A stretch of 64,000 bases of DNA from Metaphire vulgaris. Its lineage: Eukaryota > Annelida > Clitellata > Crassiclitellata > Megascolecidae. Location: assembly GCA_018105865.1 (NCBI GenBank), contig CM030836.1:18365503-18429502 (forward strand), given 5' to 3'. The notes under the pieces were generated by a model, which worked only from the letters and a program-made list of their open reading frames with translations, did not search any database and was not told the origin of the DNA. Below are positions 47,115 through 64,000 of the stretch, in pieces (within the stretch, counting starts at the first letter, position 1; each line of letters begins with the position of its first letter). The position numbers and the translations under genes were made by a program.

Positions 47115-47166
47115 ATGCTTCGGAAATTTTATTGCCGTGGATGCCATATGGAGTTCTTGATTTTGT
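47115..47166 (+). other. Candidate first exon for the amine-oxidase locus (speculative)
   Basis: ATG followed by MLRKFYCRGCHMEFLIL and a consensus donor GTAAGT at 47167. Its phase joins correctly to the exon at 50342. The 17 residues are not a convincing signal peptide, and phase agreement alone has a one-in-three chance. Confidence 0.2.
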
Positions 47167-48122
47167 GTAAGTAAAAAACTGGTGAGAGAGAAAGAGAGAT
47201 CCTAGTTGAATAGCTTCTTGGTTTTGCTTTTAGAATTACAAGTTTTCTTTCCTGAATTGGCTGCACTCCTTGTTTTGCTGCTGTTAATGTTTTTATCGGA
47301 TGAGAACTAGTTAGCAGTCGACCAAAATAGCACTAAATTATTCTCAGTGGTTGACTTTAAAAGTCAGTGGGGATGACAATACAGCCACTTCAAAATATTT
47401 GCCTTCAGTGATGGGATGGATATCCAAACACCTAAATGTCCCACCCCTATGGGATCTTCATCAGCTGTTGGTGGACAATTAAACATTATAAGGTAGTTGT
47501 TTAATTATAATATCTGTTGGCAACTTTTCACGTCTGCCAGCCAACAATAAGGTACCAATCCAGGCAATCCTACGTAAGTTCACAAGTTGAGATCCTGGAA
47601 TTTGGTCGTATTATATACTAGTCGAATCCAAAGCATACCGATAGAAAATGGACTAGTTTGTCACCAGAGGCAGCCAAATTGTGCAGCCTTTTTTCAGCAA
47701 GCCATATTAGACGGTTCAAATTGGAGAATTATTGAGAAAAATATGAAACATTGAAACACTTTTAAGCAAGATTATTTCTGGACTCGGGGCGGGGACTAAC
47801 AAAGCCTGGGGAAGTCAGCTACGAGACTGCTGTTAGTTGATGTAGTATGTCAACATTTCCGGGGGGTTTGAAATTTCCGGGCGAAAGGGCAATTCCCCCC
47901 GGAAACGGCCTAGATCATTAAACCCTGACCGGTAGAAGCTATCCATTTAAAGACTACATTAGCATTTTACGTAACATGTCCCTTAACCCAAAACAGTTAA
48001 CCGGTAAACAGAAGTCAGAAGTAGCATTATAACTATTTTGCACTTAAACGTGATCGATTTTTAACCAATTTCTGTACCAAGTGGTACACTGTAGAAATAT
48101 ATAGCCATAAAACTGGTTTATA

Positions 48123-49070
48123 GGGGAAAGTAGTCTAAAACGGGCCCCTTAAGAGTATTTCATTAATATCTAGCAGAAATCAATTAAATGAACAAAAATG
48201 CTGCAACAGTTGTATACTAAAATCATTTTTCTATAAAGCAGAATCACAGTTTAACGTTTTTGGAACTTGTAATAGAGTAACTGATGATTGAAACCTGAAA
48301 AGGCCGTTTTAGCCTACTAGTATGTGCAAAATGGGCCCCTATGGCTCTAATTGGTCTACCTTTCTAAGAAACTAGATCTCACAAACAAACAGTAATAAAA
48401 AACATCAAATAATTGCTATTGGGCTATAAAGAAGCCTAATAGGCCTATTTAAGCTAAATAGGTATTAGGTCCAGTATACAGTAGGCAGAGAAACCCGTAA
48501 ATAAATTTAAACATAGTCTATTTCCAGAATCAATGTCAATATTGGAAAAGTCCCAATCATCATTGTTTATTTGCAGCAGACCCTACACGTAAAATTGTCA
48601 TCGTCATCTATAATTCCATTTGCCTCAGCACAAGGATCATGATACCATTTATTACACACACAACATGCGTACCAGCCTTGGGGACGTGCAAAATGGGCCC
48701 CTGGGGCCCGTTTTAAACGACCACTCCCTCTTTCAAAAAAACCGTTGCAGGCACGGTGCGATTAAAACCGAACTGAAATCAAACTATCACAAATAAACAA
48801 ATAAAATCAACGTTTAAAATAAAACCAAACTTGCAAGGATATGGCTCTTATTATCGCTATACCGGCTCACCAAACCTACGACTAATATTTTAAGAAATTA
48901 CAGTGAATGTGAACTTTCTCGTCTATTCGCTTATACCGCTGACCGACAACTGCACACAGATCTCATTAATATTCATTAGGTAAGCTGTTCCTAAAAATAG
49001 AACATTGAAGTTTATGCTAGATATGGCTGTAAATTTTTAACCAGCGGGCCCGTTATAGACTACTTTCCCC
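48123..49070. mobile_element. 0.95-kb non-coding DNA transposon with GGGCCC repeats
   Basis: Inverted ends GGGGAAAGTAGTCTAAAACG and CGTTATAGACTACTTTCCCC, each flanked by TA (possibly TATA). The inside repeats AAAATGGGCCCCT or its complement near both ends. No transposase frame is visible. The target suggests a Tc1/mariner-like origin. Confidence 0.7.
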
Positions 49071-49440
49071 TATATTGTATTGCAGGCCTTCTGATCCAGC
49101 TAATAGCATCATACAAAACTGGAGGCAAGTACACCTTAGTTTAGAACATATTAGCATTCTGCAATGCACTTTATTGATAAAACTTTACAGTCAAGTCAAT
49201 TTCTAAAAATTACGTGTGTTGCGACATTTGGAGTACTGTATAGACATTAGGCTATAAACCCATTCGGATATAGGCCTAGGTCTAGCATTTCGAACGGAAA
49301 TGCACACACAAACTGCATGTTAAAATATGCTGAGAGATAATAATATGGTAGTCCGTGTTGTTGCTGCGCCTAAAAATTAACACAGACTGTTCCAGATTTC
49401 ACATAAGCCTACAGCAGAACGGAGTCGATTATAGCGTAGG

Positions 49441-49620
49441 CAGTGGCGGCTCCAGGATTTGGCAAGTGGGGGGGGGGGCGTTGGGGTGGCCAACTTCTAA
49501 TCATGGGGCCAACCATTTGTTGTTAGGTATTGTAGTATTAAGTATAGGGTCCCAACAGGGGGCCACTGGGAGCCAGGCACTCAATAGGGGGGGCACGACC
49601 CCCATGTGGAGCCGTCACTG
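49441..49620. mobile_element. GTGGCGGCTC hAT MITE, copy 9
   Basis: Perfect 8-bp duplication AGCGTAGG (49433-49440, 49621-49628). One end has GCCGTCACTG. Confidence 0.88.
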
Positions 49621-49911
49621 AGCGTAGGCTATAGACCTACTCGGTTAACGTACCGCAAATGTACGGATCCTTGTGACGTGTTATCATAATGGATGATATT
49701 GGATAAAAAGTAACTCGGATAAGCCTATAACATACTCAGGGGATATTTTTACACCCCATAAACCCCTAACACTACCTCCAATTTGAGACCGACACCCCTC
49801 TAACACCTCCCCCAATCTCAGCTATGGGACGACCTTTTTTCTTTGTCAGACTTTTTGGCAGGGAAACCCCAAAATGTATCGACACCCCGAAATTGATAAT
49901 CCTACAAATAA

Positions 49912-50265
49912 GGGGTCGTCAATAAATTACGTAACGCGAATTTGGCACTTTTTGACCCCCCCTTTCTACGTAACATGACGCCACAAAACGTCGGACCCCT
50001 AAAATATGACGTCACAAGTCACAACGGGCCGACCCCCCTATTTTCGTCTTTCGTAAAGTCTTGACAAGCAAAAAAGGCCATCTTTGTATTTTTACCTCTC
50101 GAAAAACCCTGACAAGCAAAAAAGGTCAGATAAGCCAAAAAAGGTCGAAGGTCATGACCTAAATTGTTTTTGCGTGACGTCACATTTACGGACCCCCTCG
50201 TCACATTTCGTCACAAATGGCCAAACCCCCCCCCCCACTGCGTGACGTAATTTATGGCCGGCCCC
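49912..50265. mobile_element. Harbinger-like MITE, copy 1
   Basis: Ends GGGGTCGTCAATAAATTACG and CGTAATTTATGGCCGGCCCC, flanked by TAA on both sides. Three-base TWA duplications are typical of PIF/Harbinger. A second copy is at 54427. The interior carries TTGACAAGCAAAAAAGG twice, the complement of the shared core motif. Confidence 0.7.
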
Positions 50266-50302
50266 TAACCCTGAACGTACTGAATTTTACAGACCCGCTT
50301 GA

Positions 50303-50331
50303 ATACGTTATAACGAGGCTCCACTGTATAT
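50303..50331. mobile_element. Solo pogo-like end beside a splice acceptor
   Basis: CGTTATAACGAGGCTCCACTGTA resembles the right end of the element at 45223-45396. It finishes only about 10 bp before the acceptor (TTTGTTTGTAG) of the amine-oxidase N-terminal exon. Confidence 0.5.
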
Positions 50332-50341
50332 TTGTTTGTAG

Positions 50342-51587
50342 ACAAATGTCCCGAGGGTCAACCAGTGCTTCCTCCTGACGTCACAAACGGCGAACCGAGC
50401 AGCATATTCGACGATCCGACGGCGAGAGAAATAACCAACGTCATCAAGTACATGAAGCACATCCGCTGCTTGAACATCAAAGATTTCCACCAAGCCACCA
50501 TCAACAGCTCCTACATCGCACTGATCGAACTAATGCCACCGAAGAAGGCCGACGCCCTGCTCTACCTGGAGGGCAAGGGGCCGAATCCAGGGCGGTATGC
50601 GAAGGTCGTTCTATACAGGCAAGTCGCAGTTTTACCCAGTGTTTATTCTAAGCGTTTTTTTTTGGGGGGGAAATTCCCCCAAAGTTTTAAAATTCTTCCC
50701 CCAAAATTTGTATATGTTGGTTTGGGGGATGGAAATTCCCCCCGCAAAAAAAGCGTGGAGAGACAAATCTTGCCCCCCCCAAACATTTCAACCCCTCCCC
50801 AATGTCAAGGTGGCTAGAATAAACACTGGTTTTACCGCAATGAACTGTAGTGGAGTAGCTAAGGTTCAGGAATGGGAAGAGGGTGGTGGGGACACATCGA
50901 CATTTTCGGGTGAGAAGTCTCCGGCGAGAAAATAAAACGATGGCAAGGAGTTCTTAGTTTGTTCGTATTTTCTTTTCGATCATGTTACATATCCGAACAT
51001 TTCTCAACGGACTTGCGCATATCCCGCGACCGGTCCCAATTGACCACAATGGGGGGCGGGTGGCGGGGGTGGGGGTGGGGGTGGTGGCTTTCCCGTGCCT
51101 CCGTTTTGGCTACGCCAATGATGCGCTGAACGAAAATGAAAAGGCATTAAAACCTTTTACACAGCACGCCACAATTACCAGATATCTAAAAACCTAGTGT
51201 TTAGAAAATTAGCATAAAATGCCACACAAGTTCATCATCGTCATCACCAGTGGCGGTTCCACGTGGAGGATGAGTGGGGATGCATCCCCCCACCGGACTT
51301 TCGGACTTATTTTTTTGCTTGTGAAACCTACTTTTGGGTAAAAGCCTAGTAAAACTAACCGGGGATAACCTCGTTTTGCATGTCAACCTATTTTTCGGTA
51401 AGAATGTAGTAAAATGATGGATACAATTCCATTTTTCTACCCTTTCCGGCAAATTTGAGTGATTTTCCCTTCTATTTTCTTCCCCACCAACTTTCTATGA
51501 ATTCATTTTCCTCCCCTACCAAGAAATCCTGAAACCGCCACTGGTCATCACCACCAGGTGGCTAATAATTATTATAACAAGTTACTA

Positions 51588-51665
<78 letters not shown>

Positions 51666-54224
51666 TATAGTAGAAATTTGCCGAAAGTGTCTGAACGTTG
51701 AAAAGTAGCTTCTGTCGCAGGATCTATGCTGTTACCAGTTAGGCTACTACCGGTGCGTGACTGCAGTTACTAACTTACTGTACTGCTGTTGAAAACAGTG
51801 ATGTACAAAGGGCGCAAAAAATGCGGCCATCCGCTTGCTGTTCAAATATATAAGGGTTCGCTTGTAGCAAACGATTGACCACCTGTGATTTAGGGACTGA
51901 CTATTCGTATTGAAACGCACGGTGCTGGACAACATTTTATAACATTTAGCCTATCTGTTCGAAACGTGTTATTTTGAACAATTGAAAATCCTCTTAACCG
52001 CACGAAACCTGTTTGTCAGCTGAGAACTGTGAAATCTGACCCTGACGAATCGCGATAGTTCCACAAAATTGTTCACCGTCAGAGTTTAGTTACCTACTGT
52101 TTGTTAGTTTATTGACATGGACACTTCTAGGCCTATAGCTGGAATTTGTAAATTTACTGCAGAGGTGACGTTGCCAAACCAGTCATTGAGGAATACAAAG
52201 TGGGACCTTTGTCGGATCCTACAACGTACCACAAAATCAATCGCAAACAGTGGAACGACCCAATACCATACGGTCTTCGTTCTCCGAAAGCGCCGGGCGA
52301 CGCCGTGCTCGTTAAGGAGTTTATTGCGCGGGAGCTAGCTAAAATAGAGTCGGTCTTAAATCAGGTCGTCGGATATTCTTTTTCTGCCGACTGTAAGGAA
52401 GACTGTCTCGTATATAAGGTCGTTCTTCCCGGACGACTTACTTCGGCCCATCGTTCCATGTGGATCAGCATCCATTTCCAGGGCGGCGGAGATCGTGCCC
52501 TGTATCCGGTGGGATTTGTGTTTCGAATGAGCTTGCCCGGTACAAATCCGTGCAACTGGAGCGTCGATTCCGTATGGTTTCGAAACCAAACGTTCGTCAA
52601 TATGGAGCAGCTGAGCAGAAGTTTTTCATCGGAGTCTCGCGTTAAATTGTCTTTGATGAGATACAACCTGCCATTAGTTTTCACGCGTGCTGTGAACGGG
52701 CGTAGACCAGACTTGTACGACGAAGACGACGACGACGACGACGACGAAAGAGATTTCAAACCGCTACAGCGTGGACCCAGGAGTTTCATGCCAGACGGTA
52801 GAAGGTTTGCCGTGAAAGGCAGACAAGTAAGCTGGCAGGGGTGGACGTTTCATTTCGGCATGCGATCAACAACGGGCGTTCAGCTTCACGACATCCGCTT
52901 TGACAATCAGCGATTGGTCTACGAACTGAGTCTGCAGGAAATTGTATCGCTGTACAGCGGAGCAGCGCCCTCGTCCCTCTCGGCAGTGTCGATGGAGTCC
53001 GTCAACTGGATCGGAACGCTTTCCCCGGAGCTGATTTCGGGAATCGATTGTCCACGGGACGCCAGTTTCTTTGACTTTCTTCACTATGACCACTATGACC
53101 AGTTTCATCGCAAACTGTATCGCAGTGCGGCTTGCCTGTTCGAAATGCGCCTCGAAGTACCGTTAGAGGTACATCACTATCGGAGAAACTTTGACGGCAG
53201 CGAGCATGGTCCCCCTCCTCGTGAAGCAGTAGTCCCAGACGACGTTCTAGTCCTTCGTACGGTCGTTGCTACCGATTGGTTCGAGTATTCATTCGATTTT
53301 GTTTTCCATCGAAATGCCGCACTGGAAGCGATCGTTTCCATCGGCAATTCCGTCAAGCCGGTCTTCAACGCTGGCCTGGAATTCGATAGGTTTGGCTTCC
53401 AGGTTCCTGAAGACGGCGGCGTCTTGCGCAGCGACCGGCACGCGATACACTTCAAGGTCGACCTTGACATCGGCGGCCGTGAAAACCGTTTCGAGACGCT
53501 CTCGATGAGTGCGGAAAAAATGCAGCACATTTCAAAACGGGCAAACGGTCATCGAGAGCCGAAAATTTACACGTACAAATACGATGCACAATCGGTGAAG
53601 ACTGAGAAAGCGGGCGCTTTCAATTTCGACTTTTACCAACCGAAATATCTGCTGTTCCATCATTCGAACGTTAGCAACAGTTTCAACCAGTCGAGGGCGT
53701 ACAGATTGGTTCCACGGACGCAGAGCATTTCCGATAATACAGAGTCACGGCTTGACGAGTCAATGGCTTGGATACAGAATCAGGTAGGTTCTTATGGTGT
53801 GTTATATAGGCCAGGGGCGTAGCCAGGAATTTGATTTGGGAGGGTATAAATGTGGGGGGCATAAACCTTAACTATAAACCAAATAAACTACATATAACCA
53901 CATATAACCACATATAAATCACATAAAAAACTTTAAGGTAGACTGATTGGGGGGGGGGTATATACCGATATACCCCGTCGCTACGCCCCTGATATAGGCC
54001 TATTCAGCGTGGAATTTGTGCAGGAAGGGGAAATCCATGGCCAATGCTTAAATTAAGAATCTTCCCACTGGTCCACTGTACACATGGGCGAAATTCCATG
54101 TACCATTAACATATTTAGAAAACTTATTTTGCATAATAATGAAACAATTAAAAATTCTTCTCCACACTGATCTGATTCTTATAGGCCCCTATCCCAATAC
54201 CACTTTCCCAAATACAACTTGCCC

Positions 54225-54266
<42 letters not shown>

Positions 54267-55865
54267 CATACATATACACCTGTATATATTATACATACAT
54301 ACATATGTATATATATATGCATGCTTATTTATTTATACTGCAACTATACACACTGAAGTAGGGAAATATGTGTTCTGTGCATGTATTGATAGTGTGGCTT
54401 GCAAATTAGATACTATACCCCAGTAAGGGGTCGTTCATAAATTACGTCACGCGGTTTGGGGGTCCGCCATTTGTGACGAAGTGTGTCGACGGGGGGTGGG
54501 CTCCGTAAATGTGACGTCACGCAAAAAATAGGTCATGACCTTTAAAATTTAGGTCATGACCTTTGACCTTTTTTTGCTTGTCAGGGATTTTGGAGAAGAA
54601 AAAATACAAGAATGGCCTTTTTTGCCTGTCAAGACTTTTCGGAAGACGAAAATTGGGGGGACCCGTTTTGACGTCATATTTTAGGGGGTCCGACGTTTTG
54701 TGACGTCGCGTTACGTTAGGGAGGGGTGGTAAAAAGTGACAAATTCGCGTGACGTAATTTATGGACGACCCCTAAGTCAGTGCTTTGGTAATAAAATTCT
54801 GCATCCATTTGTTGGCTGCCTCTTTAAATCAATGTTCGATTTTCACAAAAGCACAGGGGCTGAACTGCCCTACCCAATATTTTTTACTTCCGTTCGGACA
54901 GCTAAAAATGCACAATTTTCGATAAGTGGGGGTTCAAGCCACAAACTGCTGCGATTGTGGGCGGAAGACGGCAGAGTGGATTATGCGCTGGAGCTGTAGG
55001 CTGACGGAGCAAGGTTCAAGTCCCGTTGGCACCCATATATAGTGGCTTTCCCACAGGCAGCAATGCCCTCCTAAGCCACTTTGAATCACTCTATGGATAA
55101 TTGGATTAAGTCTCTAAATGTAGCCTAAGGCATTTGTGGTTGTGCATAGTAAGGTAATTTAGTGGATCATTTTCTCTGTGTGTGTGTGTGTGTGTGTTGT
55201 AGTAGGGCCTACTGTACGTTAAATTTTCAGGTTGTCGTAACAAAGCAGAAAGATGACGAAGACACCAGTTCGACCAGTTACAATGGAATGGACCTGCGCA
55301 ATCCTATTCTTAACTTTCAGAGCTTTTGGCACGACGACGAATCCATAGTTGACGAGGTATCTGGATATGCTATTCATATTTTGCGTTACTGGTAATCCTT
55401 GCCTTACCTTATCATGATGAACAGGGCGCGATTTGTTTTCCTACTGTCGGATGTTTTTGTCTTTTATTTGTTTGCGCGCTTTATTCTTGAACTGAAATGA
55501 AAATAAATTGAAGCCTGCTATTGATATAGGATCTGGTGGCGTGGGTGACAGTGGAGGCAACGTACGTTCCACACACGGACGTCTTCCCCTCGTTTGAGAC
55601 AACGGGCGTAGATCCGTCGTTCGTGTTGCAGCCGTTCAACTATCTCGAGAAAGAACCCGGCGGCGGTGCAGTTGACAACCCGAAAGAAAACTCGGAGAGT
55701 TCACCTCTTCCGGACTTACGTCAGAGATCTAAGAGAAAGAAAGAGTTTGTCTGTCGGCCAGTTCTGGCGAAGAGTCTTTCCAGCGCTCTGGCGAACTGTC
55801 CTTGCAAGCAGTTGCTGTTTGTGTGGAGTCTTCTTTTCAGCTGCGGAAGATTTTCGACCGTTTGA
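50342..55865 (+). CDS. Copper amine oxidase-like protein, cassette 1 (TPQ tyrosine lost; 5' end missing)
   Basis: Exons: 50342-50618 (N-terminal D2-like), 52163-53783, 55231-55356, 55530-55865, giving about 785 residues; an upstream signal exon is not identified. Similar along its length to AOC1/AOC3: IEEYKVGPLSDPTTY, then GPRSFMPDGRRF, YELSLQEIVSLYSGAAP, the catalytic-base region DCPRDASFFDF with its Asp kept, FKVDLDIGGRENRFE and VPHTDVFPSFE. Active family members oxidise primary amines using copper and a tyrosine-derived TPQ cofactor. Here the cofactor site aligned without gaps to N-Y-D-Y reads W-F-E-Y (codon TTC 53280-53282), and the first histidine of the copper H-x-H is Asp (GAC 53433-53435). 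The distal His (VPHTD) is kept. So oxidase activity is not expected. An Asp run (52724-52748) sits before the catalytic domain. The tail KQLLFVWSLLFSCGRFSTV is hydrophobic. The first intron has a GC donor. AATAAA at 56238-56243. Confidence 0.82.
50637..50828. mobile_element. CAGTGTTTATTCTAG hAT MITE in amine-oxidase intron 1
   Basis: Perfect 8-bp duplication GTTTTACC (50629-50636, 50829-50836). It lies only 18 bp downstream of the GC donor. Confidence 0.85.
51248..51543. mobile_element. GTGGCGGTTCCACGTGG hAT MITE, copy 2
   Basis: Ends CAGTGGCGGTTCC and GAAACCGCCACTG, with a perfect 8-bp duplication GTCATCAC (51240-51247, 51544-51551). Confidence 0.85.
51591..51660. repeat. TA dinucleotide repeat
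   Basis: About 35 TA units in intron 1 of cassette 1. Confidence 0.95.
53812..53991. mobile_element. CAGGGGCGTAGC hAT MITE, copy 2
   Basis: Perfect 8-bp duplication ATATAGGC (53804-53811, 53992-53999). It is inverted relative to copy 1 and 28 bp after the donor of cassette 1 exon 2. Confidence 0.88.
54231..54262. repeat. TA repeat
   Basis: Short (TA)n followed by TACA and TATG units. Confidence 0.9.
54427..54772. mobile_element. Harbinger-like MITE, copy 2
   Basis: Ends GGGGTCGTTCATAAATTACG and CGTAATTTATGGACGACCCC, with TAA on both sides (54424-54426, 54773-54775). Same family as 49912 in opposite orientation. Confidence 0.75.
54958..55092 (+). mobile_element. tRNA-derived SINE in cassette 1 intron
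   Basis: GGCAGAGTGGATTATGCGC and AGGTTCAAGTCCCG boxes, then AGTGGCTTTCCCACAGGC, ending TAAGCCACTTTGAATCAC. It ends about 140 bp before exon 3. Confidence 0.7.
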
Positions 55866-56649
55866 TTGACCTCACAAGCGTTGTCATCTACGCGTCCCTC
55901 TGTGGCCATTTTATCTGTTTGACGATTAAGTTTTCATGAATATAATTATGTGTATATAAACGGTTAATTTAGAGCTGTTTTGTATAAAATCAGCTTAATT
56001 GCTGGGCCAGTGGAAGATTGGACGACCGTTTCTATAGGCATCGTGAAACGTTGGTGTTTTAGTTGTGAAAATTAGACGTTTTAACTGCCTTCTGAAATAA
56101 TCTAAGACATACATTGACGGAAAATCAGCCGACTTGTGTGTTTAAATTATCTTTCCATAATAACGATCCTATTGCAATATGAGCCTTCTATGGTTAATAC
56201 AGTTCATGTAATTACTATTTTAGCATGTGCATTGTACAATAAACACAAATCGGTGTACAAATGGTTTTGATCGGCTTTCTTTCTTGTGTCATCCTGCTGT
56301 GACATGTACATTTTGGGTAGGCTAAACGTTGGGGACTGACGCACAATGAGCCAATGAAACTGGAAGAGGAGTAGGAGGAGGAGGAGGAGGAGGAGGAAGG
56401 GGCAGAATCAAGATACAAGCAGCCTTTCAATTGCCATGAAAGTTTATGCAATTTTGTGTTGTAATTTGTAAGGCATCGATTATTTTGTGAATCAACTTCT
56501 TTATGACGTTGCGATGAATTTCAACACACTTAACATTCACTTTTGCATATTATAGAACGTTGAAATATCTTGACGTGTTCCAATTCAAACTGGCGCAGTG
56601 TGTATGTATTGTGTGTGTAATGCGTGTTCGTGAATTTACTGTGCTTTAG
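55866..56649. other. Gap between cassettes: 3' UTR, no N-terminal exon
   Basis: Contains the cassette 1 polyadenylation signal (56238-56243) and a GGA repeat (56370-56395). Read in all frames on the + strand, I find no counterpart of the N-terminal exon 50342-50618, and no start codon context leading into the acceptor at 56648-56649. Confidence 0.6.
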
Positions 56650-62883
<6,234 letters not shown>

Positions 62884-63960
62884 AAATGGCAAACACATAT
62901 CGAGGCGAGCCATACTGATTCAGTTGCTTGGTCAAAAGTCTTCTATAGGCTTATATTCGATACTAGTACAATAATATATAGTCTACAGGCGGAGTTTGGT
63001 TAAACCCAAACTGAAGACGGTCTGATTTTTATTTATCAAACGGTTCAATTAGCCTATATTAGAAGAAACTCATATATAGCCTATAGGCCCTATTATGTTG
63101 TTTGTCACTTTTTGTGTAGGCCTAGATAGTGCCGTACTAGAAATAGACAGACGATGCATTGATATTGTCAACTAGTGTATTTCTTGTCGTTTATAACCAG
63201 AGCCGTAGCTTGAGTATTCGACGCCCAGGGCAAGATTTGAAATTTGCGCCCCCCTAAATTCGAGTGGCGAACTTTTTTTGTTTATACCTTACTCATATGA
63301 ATTATTTCACGCCGGAGGAATATAGGCCTACCCTATATAAAAATTAATACAGTTAGTGTGCGAAATGCGGCCCCCCCCCATGACGGTGCCCGGGGCAACT
63401 CCCCCTAGCTACGGCTATGTTTATAACACCTTCAAAAGAGTACGCAGCCGTAGAGTCTAGGACCTTTTTAAGACCACCGTTGAAAGGCTGAGTACTGTAC
63501 ATACAGTACAACCGACACTCAAAGATGCTCTTAGCGAGACAAGAATTTCGCGAAATCAGTCAGAGCCCACTTAGACCGGTACACAACGTAGCCTATAGAT
63601 CGGCATGCTAACTTGCTGAGGTCACTTTAAGTTGGATATGGGAGAATATCAATTACACTGTATATCATGGAATGCGGGGATCTCGTAGGATTCCCACTGA
63701 TAACAGTGTTCTTGGGTTTCGCATCGCGGCATCGCGCGCCGCATTGCCTATATAGGAGGGCCCTGCTGTCGGGTTGACCCCTGCCCGTCGAGTGTCTTAC
63801 TGCTACGGCGGCACACTCCGTCCGTGGCCTCTCGGCGGCGGCGGCGGCTCCCGGAAGCCGACGGAGCAACTCCGGCGTCTCTCGATGGCCTGCCCGCACC
63901 ACGGGGCCTTCCCGTCTTCTGGGTCGCCTCCACCGGCTCCCGACCGAGAGAGAGAAAGAA

Positions 63961-63999
<39 letters not shown>

Positions 64000-64000
64000 G
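62884..64000. other. Downstream region without a supported gene
   Basis: AT-rich 3' flank of cassette 2. A possible inverted-repeat element lies at about 63203-63417 (AGAGCCGTAGCT and AGCTACGGCT ends). There is a GC-rich stretch at 63720-63950, open on the minus strand but unrecognised, and a (GACA)n/(GA)n repeat at 63945-64000 running off the window. Confidence 0.45.

Noticed and set aside
63627..63933. Minus-strand GC-rich frames near the window end
   Set aside because: Overlapping open frames in GC-rich DNA with no recognised domain or splice context inside the window.

Overview
Eukaryotic nuclear DNA: split genes with GT-AG introns, many microsatellites, and dense short inverted-repeat transposons. 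Gene content (FBH1, TMBIM6, copper amine oxidase relatives), LINE types and the very frequent octamer TAGGCCTA suggest an invertebrate animal, probably a marine deuterostome such as an echinoderm or hemichordate. That placement is an inference. All gene models below were read by eye from splice signals, reading phase and protein similarity; no transcript data or database search was used.

Layout. 1-308: last two exons of an unidentified + strand membrane-protein gene. 3167-15577: complete 18-exon FBH1 (F-box DNA helicase), introns carrying LINE fragments and small transposons. 15.6-28.5 kb: transposon-rich DNA with one convincing coding exon, a minus-strand Orange-domain (Hes/Hey/cwo type) exon at 18704-19692, plus a hAT element retaining a transposase end (21409-22332). 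28497-36537: a + strand gene in 11 phase-compatible exons for an unrecognised coiled-coil protein. 38536-45589: complete 7-exon TMBIM6 (Bax inhibitor-1). 50342-62883: two tandem cassettes related to copper amine oxidase. Only one N-terminal exon is visible for the two cassettes, and both have lost the tyrosine that becomes the TPQ cofactor. 62.9-64 kb: no supported gene.

The most interesting locus is the amine-oxidase pair. The cassettes share exon phases and the 126-nt third exon, but they differ at the cofactor and copper-ligand positions, carry different low-complexity linkers at the same place, and end in different hydrophobic tails. Cassette 2 is followed at its third 5' splice site by about 0.7 kb of CTG/CCA triplet repeat. 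The pair look like secreted or anchored pseudo-enzymes, perhaps sharing 5' exons by alternative splicing.

The second theme is mobile DNA. More than twenty short elements have CAG-type ends, and most of those with two ends are flanked by 8-bp target duplications (hAT type). There are also TTAA palindromes (piggyBac-like), TAA-flanked elements (Harbinger-like), pogo-like ends, tRNA-derived SINEs and CR1/L2 and RTE/L1-like LINE pieces. Several are nested, and several families share an internal core motif. The introns of FBH1 and TMBIM6 look CpG-poor and lack TAGGCCTA, whereas the rest of the window is CpG-richer and full of that octamer; this fits mosaic gene-body methylation.
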